DNA of 27,861 bases from positions 1-27,861 of the forward strand of contig NZ_JASLAW010000018.1 of the NCBI RefSeq assembly GCF_030147005.1, in the 5' to 3' direction. Shown one piece after another: positions 16,732-24,738 of this stretch. The translations under genes were made by a program, and so were the position numbers. How positions within the stretch are numbered: the stretch's first letter is position 1; each line of letters opens with the position of its first letter. The notes beneath the pieces were generated by a model. It was not told where the DNA came from, did no database searches, and saw only the letters and a program-made list of their open reading frames with translations. Origin of the DNA: Pseudomonas sp. GTDB lineage: Bacteria > Pseudomonadota > Gammaproteobacteria > Pseudomonadales > Pseudomonadaceae.

Positions 16732-17290
16732 ATGGCAGTCAGTCAAGTGCCAGGGCGTACAACCGTGACTTGTGGCGAGGGAGCTTGCTCCCGCTGGACT
16801 GCGCGGCAGTCCGATGTTCTTGGGCCGCTTCGCGACCCAGCGTGAGCAGGCTCTCTGGCCACAGTACAGTGCTGCGTAAAATCCACCAGGCCTTTGCCGA
16901 CTTCCAGTCGGGCCAGTTCGGGCGGATGCAGAGCTGAATGGCAGTCAGTCAAGTGCCAGGGCGGACAACCGTGACTTGTGGCGAGGGAGCTTGCCCCCGC
17001 TGGACTGCGCGGCAGTCCGATGTTCTTGGGCCGCTTGGCGACCCGGCTGGAGCAGGCTCTCTGGCCACAGTACAGTGCTGCGTAAAATCCACCAGGCCTT
17101 TGCCGACTTCCAGTCGGGCCAGTTCGGGCGGATGCAGGGCTGAATGGCAGTCAGTCAAGTGCCAGGGCGGACAATCGTGACTTGTGGCGAGGGAGCTTGC
17201 TCCCGCTGGACTGCGCAGCAGTCCGATGTTCTTGGGCCGCTTCGCGACCCGGCGGGAGCAGGCTCTCTGGCCACAGTACAGTGCTGCGTA
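16673..17290. repeat. Tandem triplication of a 206-bp unit (pirin 3' end plus REP doublet)
   Basis: Three contiguous units of exactly 206 bp occupy 16673-16878, 16879-17084 and 17085-17290. Each begins AAATCCACCAGGCCTTTGCC, which in unit 1 is the pirin coding end, and finishes GTGCTGCGTA. Units 2 and 3 therefore carry detached copies of the pirin tail and stop codon. Each also holds a REP doublet with GTGGCGAGGG and CTGGCCAC arms (16772-16862, 16978-17068, 17184-17274). Units differ by a few substitutions, concentrated in the REP arms and just before the stop codon (GATGCCGGG, GATGCAGAG, GATGCAGGG). Nothing else was seen between 16732 and 17398. Confidence 0.95.
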
Positions 17291-17398
17291 TGGACTGACT
17301 GGCATTAGGGCAAGCCCCATCCTGCATTTTGCTTTCGCGCTATACCCGCCGTCTTCATTTCATGCGATCTTCTCGGCATTCGCCCTGGAGTCGTCTGG

Positions 17399-18844
17399 AT
17401 GCCCTCATTTATCGCTGCTAACCCGATGGTGTGCGCCCTGGCGCTGATCCTTATCGACATTGCCGTTTGGCGCCTTATCTCCCCCCACCTCGCCAACTGG
17501 AAACTCGCGGCGCGGCTGGTGATCTTTGCGGTATTCAGCGCGGTGTTGTTCAACGACGGCATGAACCCCATGCAATCGGCGCCCTACGTCGACGACACCG
17601 CCCGGCACCTGGCGGCCACGGCGTTGCAGATCGGCTGGTGGCTGTTCGCGGCGCGCACGCTCACGGTCTTGCTCGGCGCGGTGATGATGCAGCGGGTCGG
17701 TCACACCGGGCGCTTGTTGCAGGACCTGATGGGCGCGGTGATTTTCCTGATCGCGATCATCGCCGCCATGGCGTACGTGCTCGACCTGCCGGTCAAGGGC
17801 GTCCTCGCCACCTCCGGCGCCGTGGCGATCATCGTCGGCCTGGCGCTGCAAAGCACTCTCAGCGACGTGTTTTCCGGGATCGTCCTCAACACCACCAAGC
17901 CTTATCAGATCGACGACTGGATCTCCATCGACGGCACCGAAGGCCGCGTCACCGATATCGATTGGCGCGCCACGCGCTTGCAGACGTCCCAGGGCAGCCT
18001 GGCGGTGATCCCCAATTCGCTGGCGGCCAAGGCCAAGATCATCAACTTTTCGCGCCCGGCGGACATGTTCGGCCTGGCGGTCAGCCTGCAAGTGAGCCCC
18101 CATTCGCGTCCGCAAACGGTGATCGAGGCGCTTGAGCGGGCGATGCAGGGCTGCCGCGCGTTGTTGGCCAAGCCGGCGCCCAGCGTGGCGTTCAAGGCCT
18201 CGGCCAGTGGCGGCGTGGAGTATGAAATCAGCGGCTTCGTCCCCGCCATGGGCCTCAAGCGCGAGGTGCGCAACCAGCTTTACGACCTGGCATTCCGGCA
18301 CTTGCAGGCGGCGGGCGTGGGGCTGTTGTCCGCCACCGAAGGCAGCACGCCGACCACGGTCTCCGGCGCGCGGGCATTGCTTGAGCGCTCGTCGATCTTT
18401 TCCACGTTGCGCCAGGAAGAAAAAGACACCTTCAGCCAGAACATGACCCTGCACACCTACCGCGCCGGCGACATGATCTTGCCGGCGGGGGAGGTCAGCG
18501 ATCACCTGTTCATCATCGAGTCCGGGGTCGTCTCGGTGATGCTGATCAAGGGCGGGCACACGTTCGAGGCCGGGCGCATGGGGCCGGGGGAGGTGATCGG
18601 CGAGTCCGGCATTCTGAGCGACCAGGCCGCGCTGGCGGACTTCACGGCCAACACTTACTGCACGCTGTACCGCATCGAAAACGAATACCTCAAGCCTTGC
18701 CTGGACGCACGGCATGACATCGGCGAAGCCATGAAGGCGCTGCTGGACTTTCGCGTGCATGCCGCCCAGGCGCTGACGGAGGAAGCGCCGGTAGTGCCGG
18801 TGAAGAAGGGCTTCCTGCAGTGGTTGAGGAACCGTGGCCTGTAG
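17399..18844 (+). CDS. MscS-type mechanosensitive channel with C-terminal cyclic-nucleotide-binding-like domain
   Basis: A 481-residue inner-membrane channel. Five hydrophobic segments fill roughly residues 5-165; the last is the pore-lining type, GVLATSGAVAIIVGLALQST. The MscS beta domain follows (QIDDWISIDGTEGRVTDIDWRATRLQT, then VIPNSLAAKAKIINFSRP). Residues about 325-450 form a cNMP-binding-like fold (LHTYRAGDMILPAGEVSDHLFIIESG, GEVIGESGILSDQ). In the phosphate-binding cassette the usual Arg appears replaced by Ala (ILSDQAALADF), so cyclic-nucleotide binding may be lost or altered. ATG 17399 has CTGGAG upstream. Related channels open on membrane tension and can be gated by cNMP. Confidence 0.92.
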   Translation: MPSFIAANPMVCALALILIDIAVWRLISPHLANWKLAARLVIFAVFSAVLFNDGMNPMQSAPYVDDTARHLAATALQIGWWLFAARTLTVLLGAVMMQRVGHTGRLLQDLMGAVIFLIAIIAAMAYVLDLPVKGVLATSGAVAIIVGLALQSTLSDVFSGIVLNTTKPYQIDDWISIDGTEGRVTDIDWRATRLQTSQGSLAVIPNSLAAKAKIINFSRPADMFGLAVSLQVSPHSRPQTVIEALERAMQGCRALLAKPAPSVAFKASASGGVEYEISGFVPAMGLKREVRNQLYDLAFRHLQAAGVGLLSATEGSTPTTVSGARALLERSSIFSTLRQEEKDTFSQNMTLHTYRAGDMILPAGEVSDHLFIIESGVVSVMLIKGGHTFEAGRMGPGEVIGESGILSDQAALADFTANTYCTLYRIENEYLKPCLDARHDIGEAMKALLDFRVHAAQALTEEAPVVPVKKGFLQWLRNRGL

Positions 18845-18848
18845 ATTG

Positions 18849-18931
18849 GTCACCTGTTCTTCGCCCGGATTGGCTATTTCTCCAGAACGCCCAGGTGACT
18901 AATCTGGGCGCCAATTCCCACCGTTCTGGAG
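18849..18931 (+). promoter_or_regulatory. Structured leader with competing hairpins before the ahpD-like gene
   Basis: Three inverted repeats overlap in the 94-bp gap. The outer stem is CTCCAGAACG (18880-18889) with CGTTCTGGAG (18922-18931). An inner stem pairs CGCCCAG (18888-18894) with CTGGGCG (18904-18910). A third, GTCACCTG (18849-18856) with CAGGTGAC (18892-18899), would compete with the inner stem. The outer 3' arm holds the CTGGAG Shine-Dalgarno of the next gene. The region could be a translational switch, an operator or a terminator of the upstream channel gene; there is no U-run for a classical terminator. Confidence 0.5.
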
Positions 18932-18938
18932 TTCCACC

Positions 18939-19376
18939 ATGCAAACCCGTACCGATTTCTACACCGCTTCCCCGGACGCCATGAAGGCCATGCTTGCCCT
19001 GGAAGCAGCGGTCGGCAAACTGTCCATCGAACTGCCGCTGCTGGAACTGGTGCGCCTGCGCGTCTCGCAAATCAACGGCTGCGCGTTCTGCCTCGACATG
19101 CACACTGCTGACGCACGCAAGGGCGGTGAAACCGAGCGCCGTCTGTACACGCTGTCGGCCTGGCGTGAAACGCCGTTCTTCACCCCGCGTGAACGCGCCG
19201 CCCTGGCTTGGGCCGAAAGCCTGACCCTGCTCAGCCAGACCCACGCGCCGGACGAAGACTTCGACGCCCTGGCGGCCGAGTTCAGCCCCCAGGAGCAGGT
19301 CGACCTGAGCGTGGCCATCGCCACTATCAACAGTTGGAACCGCCTGGCGGTGGGTTTCCGCAAGATGCCCAAGTAA
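18939..19376 (+). CDS. Carboxymuconolactone decarboxylase / AhpD-family protein
   Basis: A 145-residue all-helical protein of the AhpD-like family. The redox motif C48-AF-C51 with H55 (NGCAFCLDMHT) is intact, as in peroxidase-associated members that reduce alkyl hydroperoxides through a dithiol pair. It is a single-domain protein of usual length, expected to be cytosolic and oligomeric. CTGGAG precedes ATG 18939 but lies in the arm of a strong hairpin. It converges on the AraC regulator with only 4 bp between stops. No peroxiredoxin gene is nearby, so its redox partner is unknown. Confidence 0.93.
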   Translation: MQTRTDFYTASPDAMKAMLALEAAVGKLSIELPLLELVRLRVSQINGCAFCLDMHTADARKGGETERRLYTLSAWRETPFFTPRERAALAWAESLTLLSQTHAPDEDFDALAAEFSPQEQVDLSVAIATINSWNRLAVGFRKMPK

Positions 19377-19380
19377 GCGT

Positions 19381-20151
19381 TCAGCCGGACTTGAAATAGC
19401 CACGCGGCGTGGTGCCGGTCATGCCTTTGAAGAAGGCGATCAACGCACTGTCGCTGGCAAAGCCCAGTTCAAAGGCGCAGTAGCCCAGGCTGCGCCCAGT
19501 GGCGAGCAGTTCGATCACCCGCATCAGACGCCACTGTTGGCGCCACTGCTGATACCCCAGGCCGGTTTCCTTGAGGAAAATCCGGCCGATGGTTTTGGTG
19601 CTGGCGCCAATGTGCTTTTCCAGCGTCTGCAGAGTAGGGGGCAAGCGGTCCAGCTGGGCCAGCAACGGCGCCAGGCGCTTGTCCCGGGGCAAAGGCAAAA
19701 GCAGTGGCTGTTCGGCAGCGTGGCGGATTTCGTCGAGACACAGGCCGAGCAAATGCGCAGGACGGCCCGTGTGCCAATCGGTCTCGAACGGGGCCATGGC
19801 CATCGGCTCCAGCACCGCCCTGAGCAGGGCGCTCACTTCGATCACCCGCACCTGCGCCGGCAACTGCTCGGCCAGGGCCGCGCTCACATACACCGAACGG
19901 TAATCCACGGCCTGCTGCATCACTGCGCGATGGGGCAGGCCGCCGGGTATCCACGCCGCACGCGTGGGTGGCAGCAGGCACAGTTGATTGTCCAAGGTGA
20001 TACGCGTGCAGCCTTGCTGAGTGAACAGCAGTTGCCCGCGCTGGTGCCGATGCAGCCCGGAGTCGTGGTTGCCCAGTACCGCGGCAATACCGATCACGGG
20101 GGCCGCGAAAGCGTCGGGATTGAAAGACGCGGTGGCCTCAAGCCAAGCCAT
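19381..20151 (-). CDS. AraC-family transcriptional regulator (cupin + HTH)
   Basis: A 256-residue regulator. The N-terminal half is an AraC-type cupin (HRHQRGQLLFTQQG), which usually binds a small ligand. The C-terminal ~95 residues hold two helix-turn-helix motifs (LEKHIGASTKTIGRIFLKETG, then LGYCAFELGFASDSALIAFF with the terminal GTTPRGY). It diverges from the MFS transporter at 20250 across about 100 bp and is a likely controller of it. ATG 20151 has GGA 7 bases upstream. This layout of regulator beside an exporter is common; the inducer is unknown. Confidence 0.93.
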   Translation of the reverse strand: MAWLEATASFNPDAFAAPVIGIAAVLGNHDSGLHRHQRGQLLFTQQGCTRITLDNQLCLLPPTRAAWIPGGLPHRAVMQQAVDYRSVYVSAALAEQLPAQVRVIEVSALLRAVLEPMAMAPFETDWHTGRPAHLLGLCLDEIRHAAEQPLLLPLPRDKRLAPLLAQLDRLPPTLQTLEKHIGASTKTIGRIFLKETGLGYQQWRQQWRLMRVIELLATGRSLGYCAFELGFASDSALIAFFKGMTGTTPRGYFKSG

Positions 20152-20249
20152 GGGATGTCCGATTTCAAGGGTAAAGTGTCGAAGTCCTGATAATACCCCA
20201 GGCGCCGCGCTCTAGAATCCCTGCGGTGTGTTTAGGGATGGATCTGGTG

Positions 20250-21380
20250 ATGAAGTCGAAAAATCTGCTGATACTGGTCATGGTCCTGCTGATGTTCCCG
20301 CAGTTGGCGCAGACCTTGTACAGCCCGGCCCTGGGCGATATCGGCCGGGCTTTTGCTGTCGCGCCCGAACGGGCGGGGCAGACGCTGTCGGTGTACTTCC
20401 TGGCCTTCGCCGTAGGCGTGGTGGTGTGGGGGCGTTTGAGCGATCGTTGGGGGCGCCGGCCTGTCATGTTGACCGGGCTTGCGGTCTACGCGGGGGCCAT
20501 GGCCCTGGCCTTGAACGCGGCAACATTCAACGCCTTGCTCCTGGCGCAGGCCGCTGGCGCCTTCGGGGCTGCGGTCGGATCGGTGGTCACGCAGACGCTG
20601 TTGCGCGACCGTTTCCACGGTGCCGAATTGGCCCAGGTATTTTCCGCGATGGGGATGGCGCTGGCGGCAAGCCCTGCCATCGGATTGTTCAGCGGTGCGA
20701 GTCTGGTCGAGCTCTTCGGTTATCGCGGCGTGCTCGGTGGGTTATTGCTGTTAGCGCTGGTGTTATGGGGCTGGAGCCTGTGGGCCTTGCCGGAAACGCG
20801 TCCGGCCTCGCTGCCCACGACCGCCCTTGGTGAAACATTCGGCCTGATGCTCAAGGATGCCGGAATCTGGCGCTCGGTGGGGTTGGTCGCGGCGTTCAAT
20901 ATTGCGCTGTTCAGCTATTACAGCGTGGGGCCGTTTATCTTCGCGCAACAAGGGCGCTCCACTGCCGAGTTCGGCTACAGCGGCGTGCTGCTGGCGCTGG
21001 GGTCTGGCCTGGGCGCGTGGCTGAATAAAATTCTGCTCAAACGTGGGATGGGCAGCGATCATCTGGTGTTCGTCGCTGCGTTGGTGGCGGTGGTCGGCAG
21101 TCTCTTGGTGTTAGCCCTGCAACACAGTGCCTTGCTGGTATGGCCGATGCTGCTGGTGGTGCTGGCATTCGGCATGGCAATCCCCAACGTGCTCGGGGCG
21201 GCGCTGGTCGATTATCGAGATCGTCTTGGCACCGCTGGCGCACTGTTTGGCTTGTTGTATTACCTGGTGATTGGCAGCGGGCTGGGGCTGGTGGCCTGGG
21301 CTCAGGATCTGGGCTGGAGCCTGCTGGTGTGCGGCCTGGCGGCGTTGTGGCTGGCAACGCCGCGGGTTTTCAGAAGTTGA
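20250..21380 (+). CDS. MFS transporter
   Basis: A 376-residue major facilitator with about twelve hydrophobic segments. The loop signature WGRLSDRWGRRPVML is intact, and the first helix ends in QTLYSPALGDIGRAF, typical of drug or small-molecule exporters. The start is uncertain: ATG 20250 gives a normal MKSKNLL N-terminus, while in-frame ATG 20238 and GTG 20226 add four or eight residues. A -10-like TAGAAT lies at 20213-20218. It diverges from the AraC regulator and overlaps the convergent TonB-dependent receptor gene by 11 bp. The pairing with a siderophore-type receptor hints at siderophore or metal-chelate traffic (inference only). Confidence 0.88.
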   Translation: MKSKNLLILVMVLLMFPQLAQTLYSPALGDIGRAFAVAPERAGQTLSVYFLAFAVGVVVWGRLSDRWGRRPVMLTGLAVYAGAMALALNAATFNALLLAQAAGAFGAAVGSVVTQTLLRDRFHGAELAQVFSAMGMALAASPAIGLFSGASLVELFGYRGVLGGLLLLALVLWGWSLWALPETRPASLPTTALGETFGLMLKDAGIWRSVGLVAAFNIALFSYYSVGPFIFAQQGRSTAEFGYSGVLLALGSGLGAWLNKILLKRGMGSDHLVFVAALVAVVGSLLVLALQHSALLVWPMLLVVLAFGMAIPNVLGAALVDYRDRLGTAGALFGLLYYLVIGSGLGLVAWAQDLGWSLLVCGLAALWLATPRVFRS

Positions 21381-23529
21381 CCGATGCGCTCAGGCGCGCT
21401 GTCAGCGGTGCGCCCTGGAACAAATAGTCATCGCCCATGTACTCGCCGGCGTCGCGCCAGTAGCGTTTGTCGAAGAGGTTGTCGACACTCAGGCGAAACA
21501 CCGTTTCATAGCCATCGAACCGGGTGGTATAGCGGCTGCCGATATTGACCACCGCATAATCGCCCACCTCCACATTGCCGTTGCGGTTGGCGTACTTCTT
21601 GGCGCTGTATTGCACACCGCCGAGCACCGCCAGGCCATCGACCCACGGCAACGCATAGTCGCCGTACACGCTGGCGCGCAGCGTGGGCACGTTGATCGCC
21701 TGGTGGCCTTCATAGTCCGGCGTGCCGCTGCCATTCACCCGTGCCCGAATGGCCGCCACGCTGGTGGCGATCTGCAGGCGCTCGGTGGCCCAGCCGTTGG
21801 CGGAGACTTCGATCCCGGTGTTTTTCTGCTCGCCCTGTTGCACGTAGACGAACTCGCCACTTTCCGGCTTCGCATACTGATAAGCCTGACGCGTCTGGAA
21901 CACAGCGGCGGCGAAGCTGATGCGGCGCCAGTCGTATTTCACCCCGGCTTCGATCTGGCGCGATACCGTTGGCGCCAGTGTTTCGTCTGGGTTTTCTGCG
22001 AACCACGGCGCGGTTCCGCCCAGGGAGAGGCCCTTGCTGTAGCTGGTGTACAGCGAAACGCTTTCCACCGGTTTGTAGATCAATGAGGCCTGGGGCAGGA
22101 ACACGTACTGTTGGGTGTGGCGTGTCGGGTTGCCGGTGACGCCGTCGAAGGCTGTTTCATCCAGGCGTACTTCGCGGCCACCAAGGATGGTCTGCCATTG
22201 TTCGTTGAAGCGGATGCGGTCGGTGACGAACACCCCGTACTGGCGGCTGTCGAGGTTGCGGTGACTGTCGTTCAACGGTTTATCAGTCGGCGGGAAGCTC
22301 GGCGCATCTGCGTCGATATTGGCGGTGCCAATCAGCTCATTGACCGACTTGCGCTTGTCGACCACCCGGCGAAACGCGCTGGTGCCGAAGGTCAGTTCAT
22401 GGCCGATGCCGGCGGTGTCGAACAGGCCGGTCAGGGTGGCCTGGACTTCATCGTCGCGCCGCGTATCGTCGGGGCTGCGGTAGTCATAGACGTCGTAGTT
22501 GCCTTCGGGGCTGAAGTAGTTCGGCACGCTTGCCGAGCAGCTGGTCGACCCGTAGCAGCCCCACGCAAACGAGCTGTAGTCATCAATCACCACCTTGCTG
22601 CGCGCCGCGCTGACACTGCCTTTCCACTGATCGCTGAAGCGGTATTCAAATTTGCCGTTGAGGTTCAGCGAATCGATACCCACCTGCTTGCCCCCGGTCT
22701 GATGCCCCAGCAGCTTTTTCGGTGAAGCGTCGTGAGGCACTTCAGTGCCGCCCAGCAATTGATACCCCGGCACCGAGCGCTGCTGTTTGTTCTGGTATTC
22801 GGCATCCAGTTGCAGCACGGCATCCGGGCTGATGTTCCAGTCGAACGCCAGGGACACAAAATCACGCTGGCCGTTGGCGTGTTCGACATAGGCATTGAGG
22901 TCTTCATGGGCGACGTTGGCGCGCAGGCCGAATTGTTGCTCACTGCCGAACCAGCCGCCGACATCGGTGGCGACATAACCACTGCCGCGATCATCGGTGG
23001 ACACCGTTACCGAGCGCACGTCCTCGGGGCGCTTGGTCACGTAGTTGATCACACCGGCGGGCTCGGAAATACCGCTCTGCAACCCTGCCAGGCCCTTGAG
23101 CACTTCCACCTGTTGCTTGTTTTCCAGCGCGACGTTCTGCTCACCGGTGATGGTGCGCCCATTGATCTTGTAGCTGCTCGCCGCATTCAGCGAAAACCCG
23201 CGCACCACGAAGTTTTCGTAGTAGCCGATGGGCGCGTAGCTGTCGCCCACCGAAGCGTCGTTGCGCAACACCTCGCTGAGCAGGCGGGCCTGCTGGTCCT
23301 GGATCAGCGCGGCGTTGATCACGCTGATCGAGGCGGGCGTATCGAGCAGGGGCGCCGCATCGAAGCCGCCGACCGAGGCGGTTTCAGAGCGATAACCGGA
23401 CTCTTCCTGGCCCTGAACCTTCACCGCCGGCAGTTCGATCTGCGTCGCCAGGCTGTTACCGATGCCGCCACTGAGCAGCAGTCCGAGGGCGAAACGTGAA
23501 GTAACGACGGGACGAAGACGCAAAACCAT
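21370..23529 (-). CDS. TonB-dependent siderophore-type outer-membrane receptor
   Basis: A 719-residue outer-membrane receptor. After a short signal sequence it has a plug domain (TPASISVINAALIQDQQARLL, VVRGFSLNAASSYKINGR, GLAGLQSGISEPAGVINYVTKRP) and a C-terminal beta-barrel ending in LTARLSASVNF, with the terminal Phe used by the BAM machinery. The plug sequence fits the ferric-siderophore subgroup. There is no N-terminal STN signalling domain, so it should not act through an anti-sigma factor by itself. ATG 23529 is chosen over upstream in-frame ATG 23565 because it leads straight into the signal sequence. I could not see a convincing Fur box upstream. The ligand is unknown. Confidence 0.93.
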   Translation of the reverse strand: MVLRLRPVVTSRFALGLLLSGGIGNSLATQIELPAVKVQGQEESGYRSETASVGGFDAAPLLDTPASISVINAALIQDQQARLLSEVLRNDASVGDSYAPIGYYENFVVRGFSLNAASSYKINGRTITGEQNVALENKQQVEVLKGLAGLQSGISEPAGVINYVTKRPEDVRSVTVSTDDRGSGYVATDVGGWFGSEQQFGLRANVAHEDLNAYVEHANGQRDFVSLAFDWNISPDAVLQLDAEYQNKQQRSVPGYQLLGGTEVPHDASPKKLLGHQTGGKQVGIDSLNLNGKFEYRFSDQWKGSVSAARSKVVIDDYSSFAWGCYGSTSCSASVPNYFSPEGNYDVYDYRSPDDTRRDDEVQATLTGLFDTAGIGHELTFGTSAFRRVVDKRKSVNELIGTANIDADAPSFPPTDKPLNDSHRNLDSRQYGVFVTDRIRFNEQWQTILGGREVRLDETAFDGVTGNPTRHTQQYVFLPQASLIYKPVESVSLYTSYSKGLSLGGTAPWFAENPDETLAPTVSRQIEAGVKYDWRRISFAAAVFQTRQAYQYAKPESGEFVYVQQGEQKNTGIEVSANGWATERLQIATSVAAIRARVNGSGTPDYEGHQAINVPTLRASVYGDYALPWVDGLAVLGGVQYSAKKYANRNGNVEVGDYAVVNIGSRYTTRFDGYETVFRLSVDNLFDKRYWRDAGEYMGDDYLFQGAPLTARLSASVNF

Positions 23530-23646
23530 TGGGCAAGGCCTTAAAGCGCTGGGCGGGGGGCGCATAAGCTAGGGGGAAGTGCCGAATTTTACAAGTTATC
23601 GAATACGGACTCGGTCCAATGCGGGAAGGGCGACGCGCCGATTTGA

Positions 23647-23720
23647 CTTGCTCCCGATAGCGGTGTGGCAGTCAGCTCATCTATAGCTGATATACGCAAC
23701 CGGAAGAAAGCTCCCCCACA
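23647..23720. repeat. Degenerate REP-like element
   Basis: The stretch starts CTTGCTCCCGATAGCGGTG and ends AAGCTCCCCCACAGTTTGG, resembling the two ends of a repeat common in fluorescent pseudomonads. The middle retains a small stem, TCAGCT (23672-23677) with AGCTGA (23685-23690), while the outer arms are heavily diverged. It lies between the stop of the LysR gene and the start of the TonB receptor gene. Confidence 0.5.
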
Positions 23721-23731
23721 GTTTGGATGCA

Positions 23732-24625
23732 TCAAGCCTGGGGTTCGGTAAGCACCTTGCGAAAAGTCTCCACCAATGGGCGCAAGTTGATCCGATGCCA
23801 CGCCGCCCACAGCGGTGTGGTGTAGCTCAGCCACGGCAGTTCGCGCAACACCACGCCTGGCGGTGCGTTGCGGCTCAGGCCTTTCTGTACCATCGCCACG
23901 CCCAGCCCGGATGCCACCAGGCCCAATGCGGTGAAGGGCTCGCTGGCTTCCATGGGAATCCGGGGCGTGAAACCGGCGCGGATGCACGCGGCCACAAAGT
24001 CGTCGGCCGGGTTGGCGCCGGGTTTGCGTTGCACACCGATCCATTGCTGCTCGGCCAGGTGTTCAGGCAACAACGCCTGCTGTTGCGCCAGCGGGTGATG
24101 TTCGGGCAAGGCCAACAGCATCGGGTCATCGAGCACCTGCCGGGCGGTCAGGTCCGGATCGTCGGCCGCCGGCGGTTCGCCCACCAGGGCAATGTCCAGG
24201 CTGCGTTGGCGCAGGCCTTCCAACTGTTCGAGGGAGGGCAGGTTATACAGCTTGATATGCACGTTAGGCCGGTCATCACGCAGAATGCGCAACGCATTGG
24301 GCAGTACACCGGCGTGCATCGCGTTCTCGATATAGCCGATGCACAAACCGCCTTCTTCACCCCGGCCCAGGCGCTTGCCCAAGGACTCCAGGCGATTGGC
24401 GTGGGTCAGCAGTGCCTTGGTTTCGGCGAGGAAGGTCTGGCCGTCGCGGGTCAGGCGGATACGTTGCTGGCTGCGCTCGAACAACGTCAGGCCCAGGCGC
24501 TCTTCAAGCTGGGCGATCTGCCGACTCAAAGGCGACTGGGAGATATGCAGGCGCTCGGCGGCGCGGCCGACGTGTTCCTCTTCGGCGACCACTTCAAAAT
24601 AGCGCAGCTGGCGTAGATCAATCAT
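23732..24625 (-). CDS. LysR-family transcriptional regulator
   Basis: A 297-residue LysR regulator. The N-terminal winged helix is classical (DLRQLRYFEVVAEEEHVGRA, LHISQSPLSRQIAQLEERLG, LFERSQQRIRLT). The remainder is the two-lobed periplasmic-binding-like effector domain. ATG 24625 begins directly at MIDLRQLRYF; a longer in-frame start at 24685 would run into the promoter of the divergent gene. It diverges from the aldo/keto reductase operon across 113 bp and very probably controls it in response to a substrate of that pathway. Confidence 0.94.
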   Translation of the reverse strand: MIDLRQLRYFEVVAEEEHVGRAAERLHISQSPLSRQIAQLEERLGLTLFERSQQRIRLTRDGQTFLAETKALLTHANRLESLGKRLGRGEEGGLCIGYIENAMHAGVLPNALRILRDDRPNVHIKLYNLPSLEQLEGLRQRSLDIALVGEPPAADDPDLTARQVLDDPMLLALPEHHPLAQQQALLPEHLAEQQWIGVQRKPGANPADDFVAACIRAGFTPRIPMEASEPFTALGLVASGLGVAMVQKGLSRNAPPGVVLRELPWLSYTTPLWAAWHRINLRPLVETFRKVLTEPQA

Positions 24626-24663
24626 GTAAGACCTATCGGGACTCAAGTTCGTCGCAGTATGTC

Positions 24664-24693
24664 TTGGACGGTCCGATCTGTGCAATCTAGGAT
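24664..24693 (+). promoter_or_regulatory. Candidate sigma-70 promoter of the aldo/keto reductase operon
   Basis: TTGGAC (24664-24669) and TAGGAT (24688-24693) are 18 bp apart, each close to the consensus. GGACGGTCC (24667-24675) forms a small palindrome across the -35 box. A LysR site is expected here but no clear T-N11-A box stood out. Confidence 0.5.
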
Positions 24694-24738
24694 CTGCTCA
24701 ACGGTCAACACGACCTTGAACCGATTGAGGAACCCATC

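Noticed and set aside
16743..17320. Small repeated minus-strand frames across the 206-bp units
   Set aside because: They are copies of the same repeat DNA, read antisense through the pirin tail and REP arms, with no ribosome binding sites.
17405..18853. 482-codon minus-strand open frame
   Set aside because: Antisense shadow of the MscS-type channel; composition is Arg/His/Gln-rich with no recognisable motif.
23566..23640. Fur box upstream of the TonB receptor
   Set aside because: The AT-rich piece around AATTTTACAAGTTATCGAATA does not match the GATAATGATAATCATTATC pattern well enough to call.
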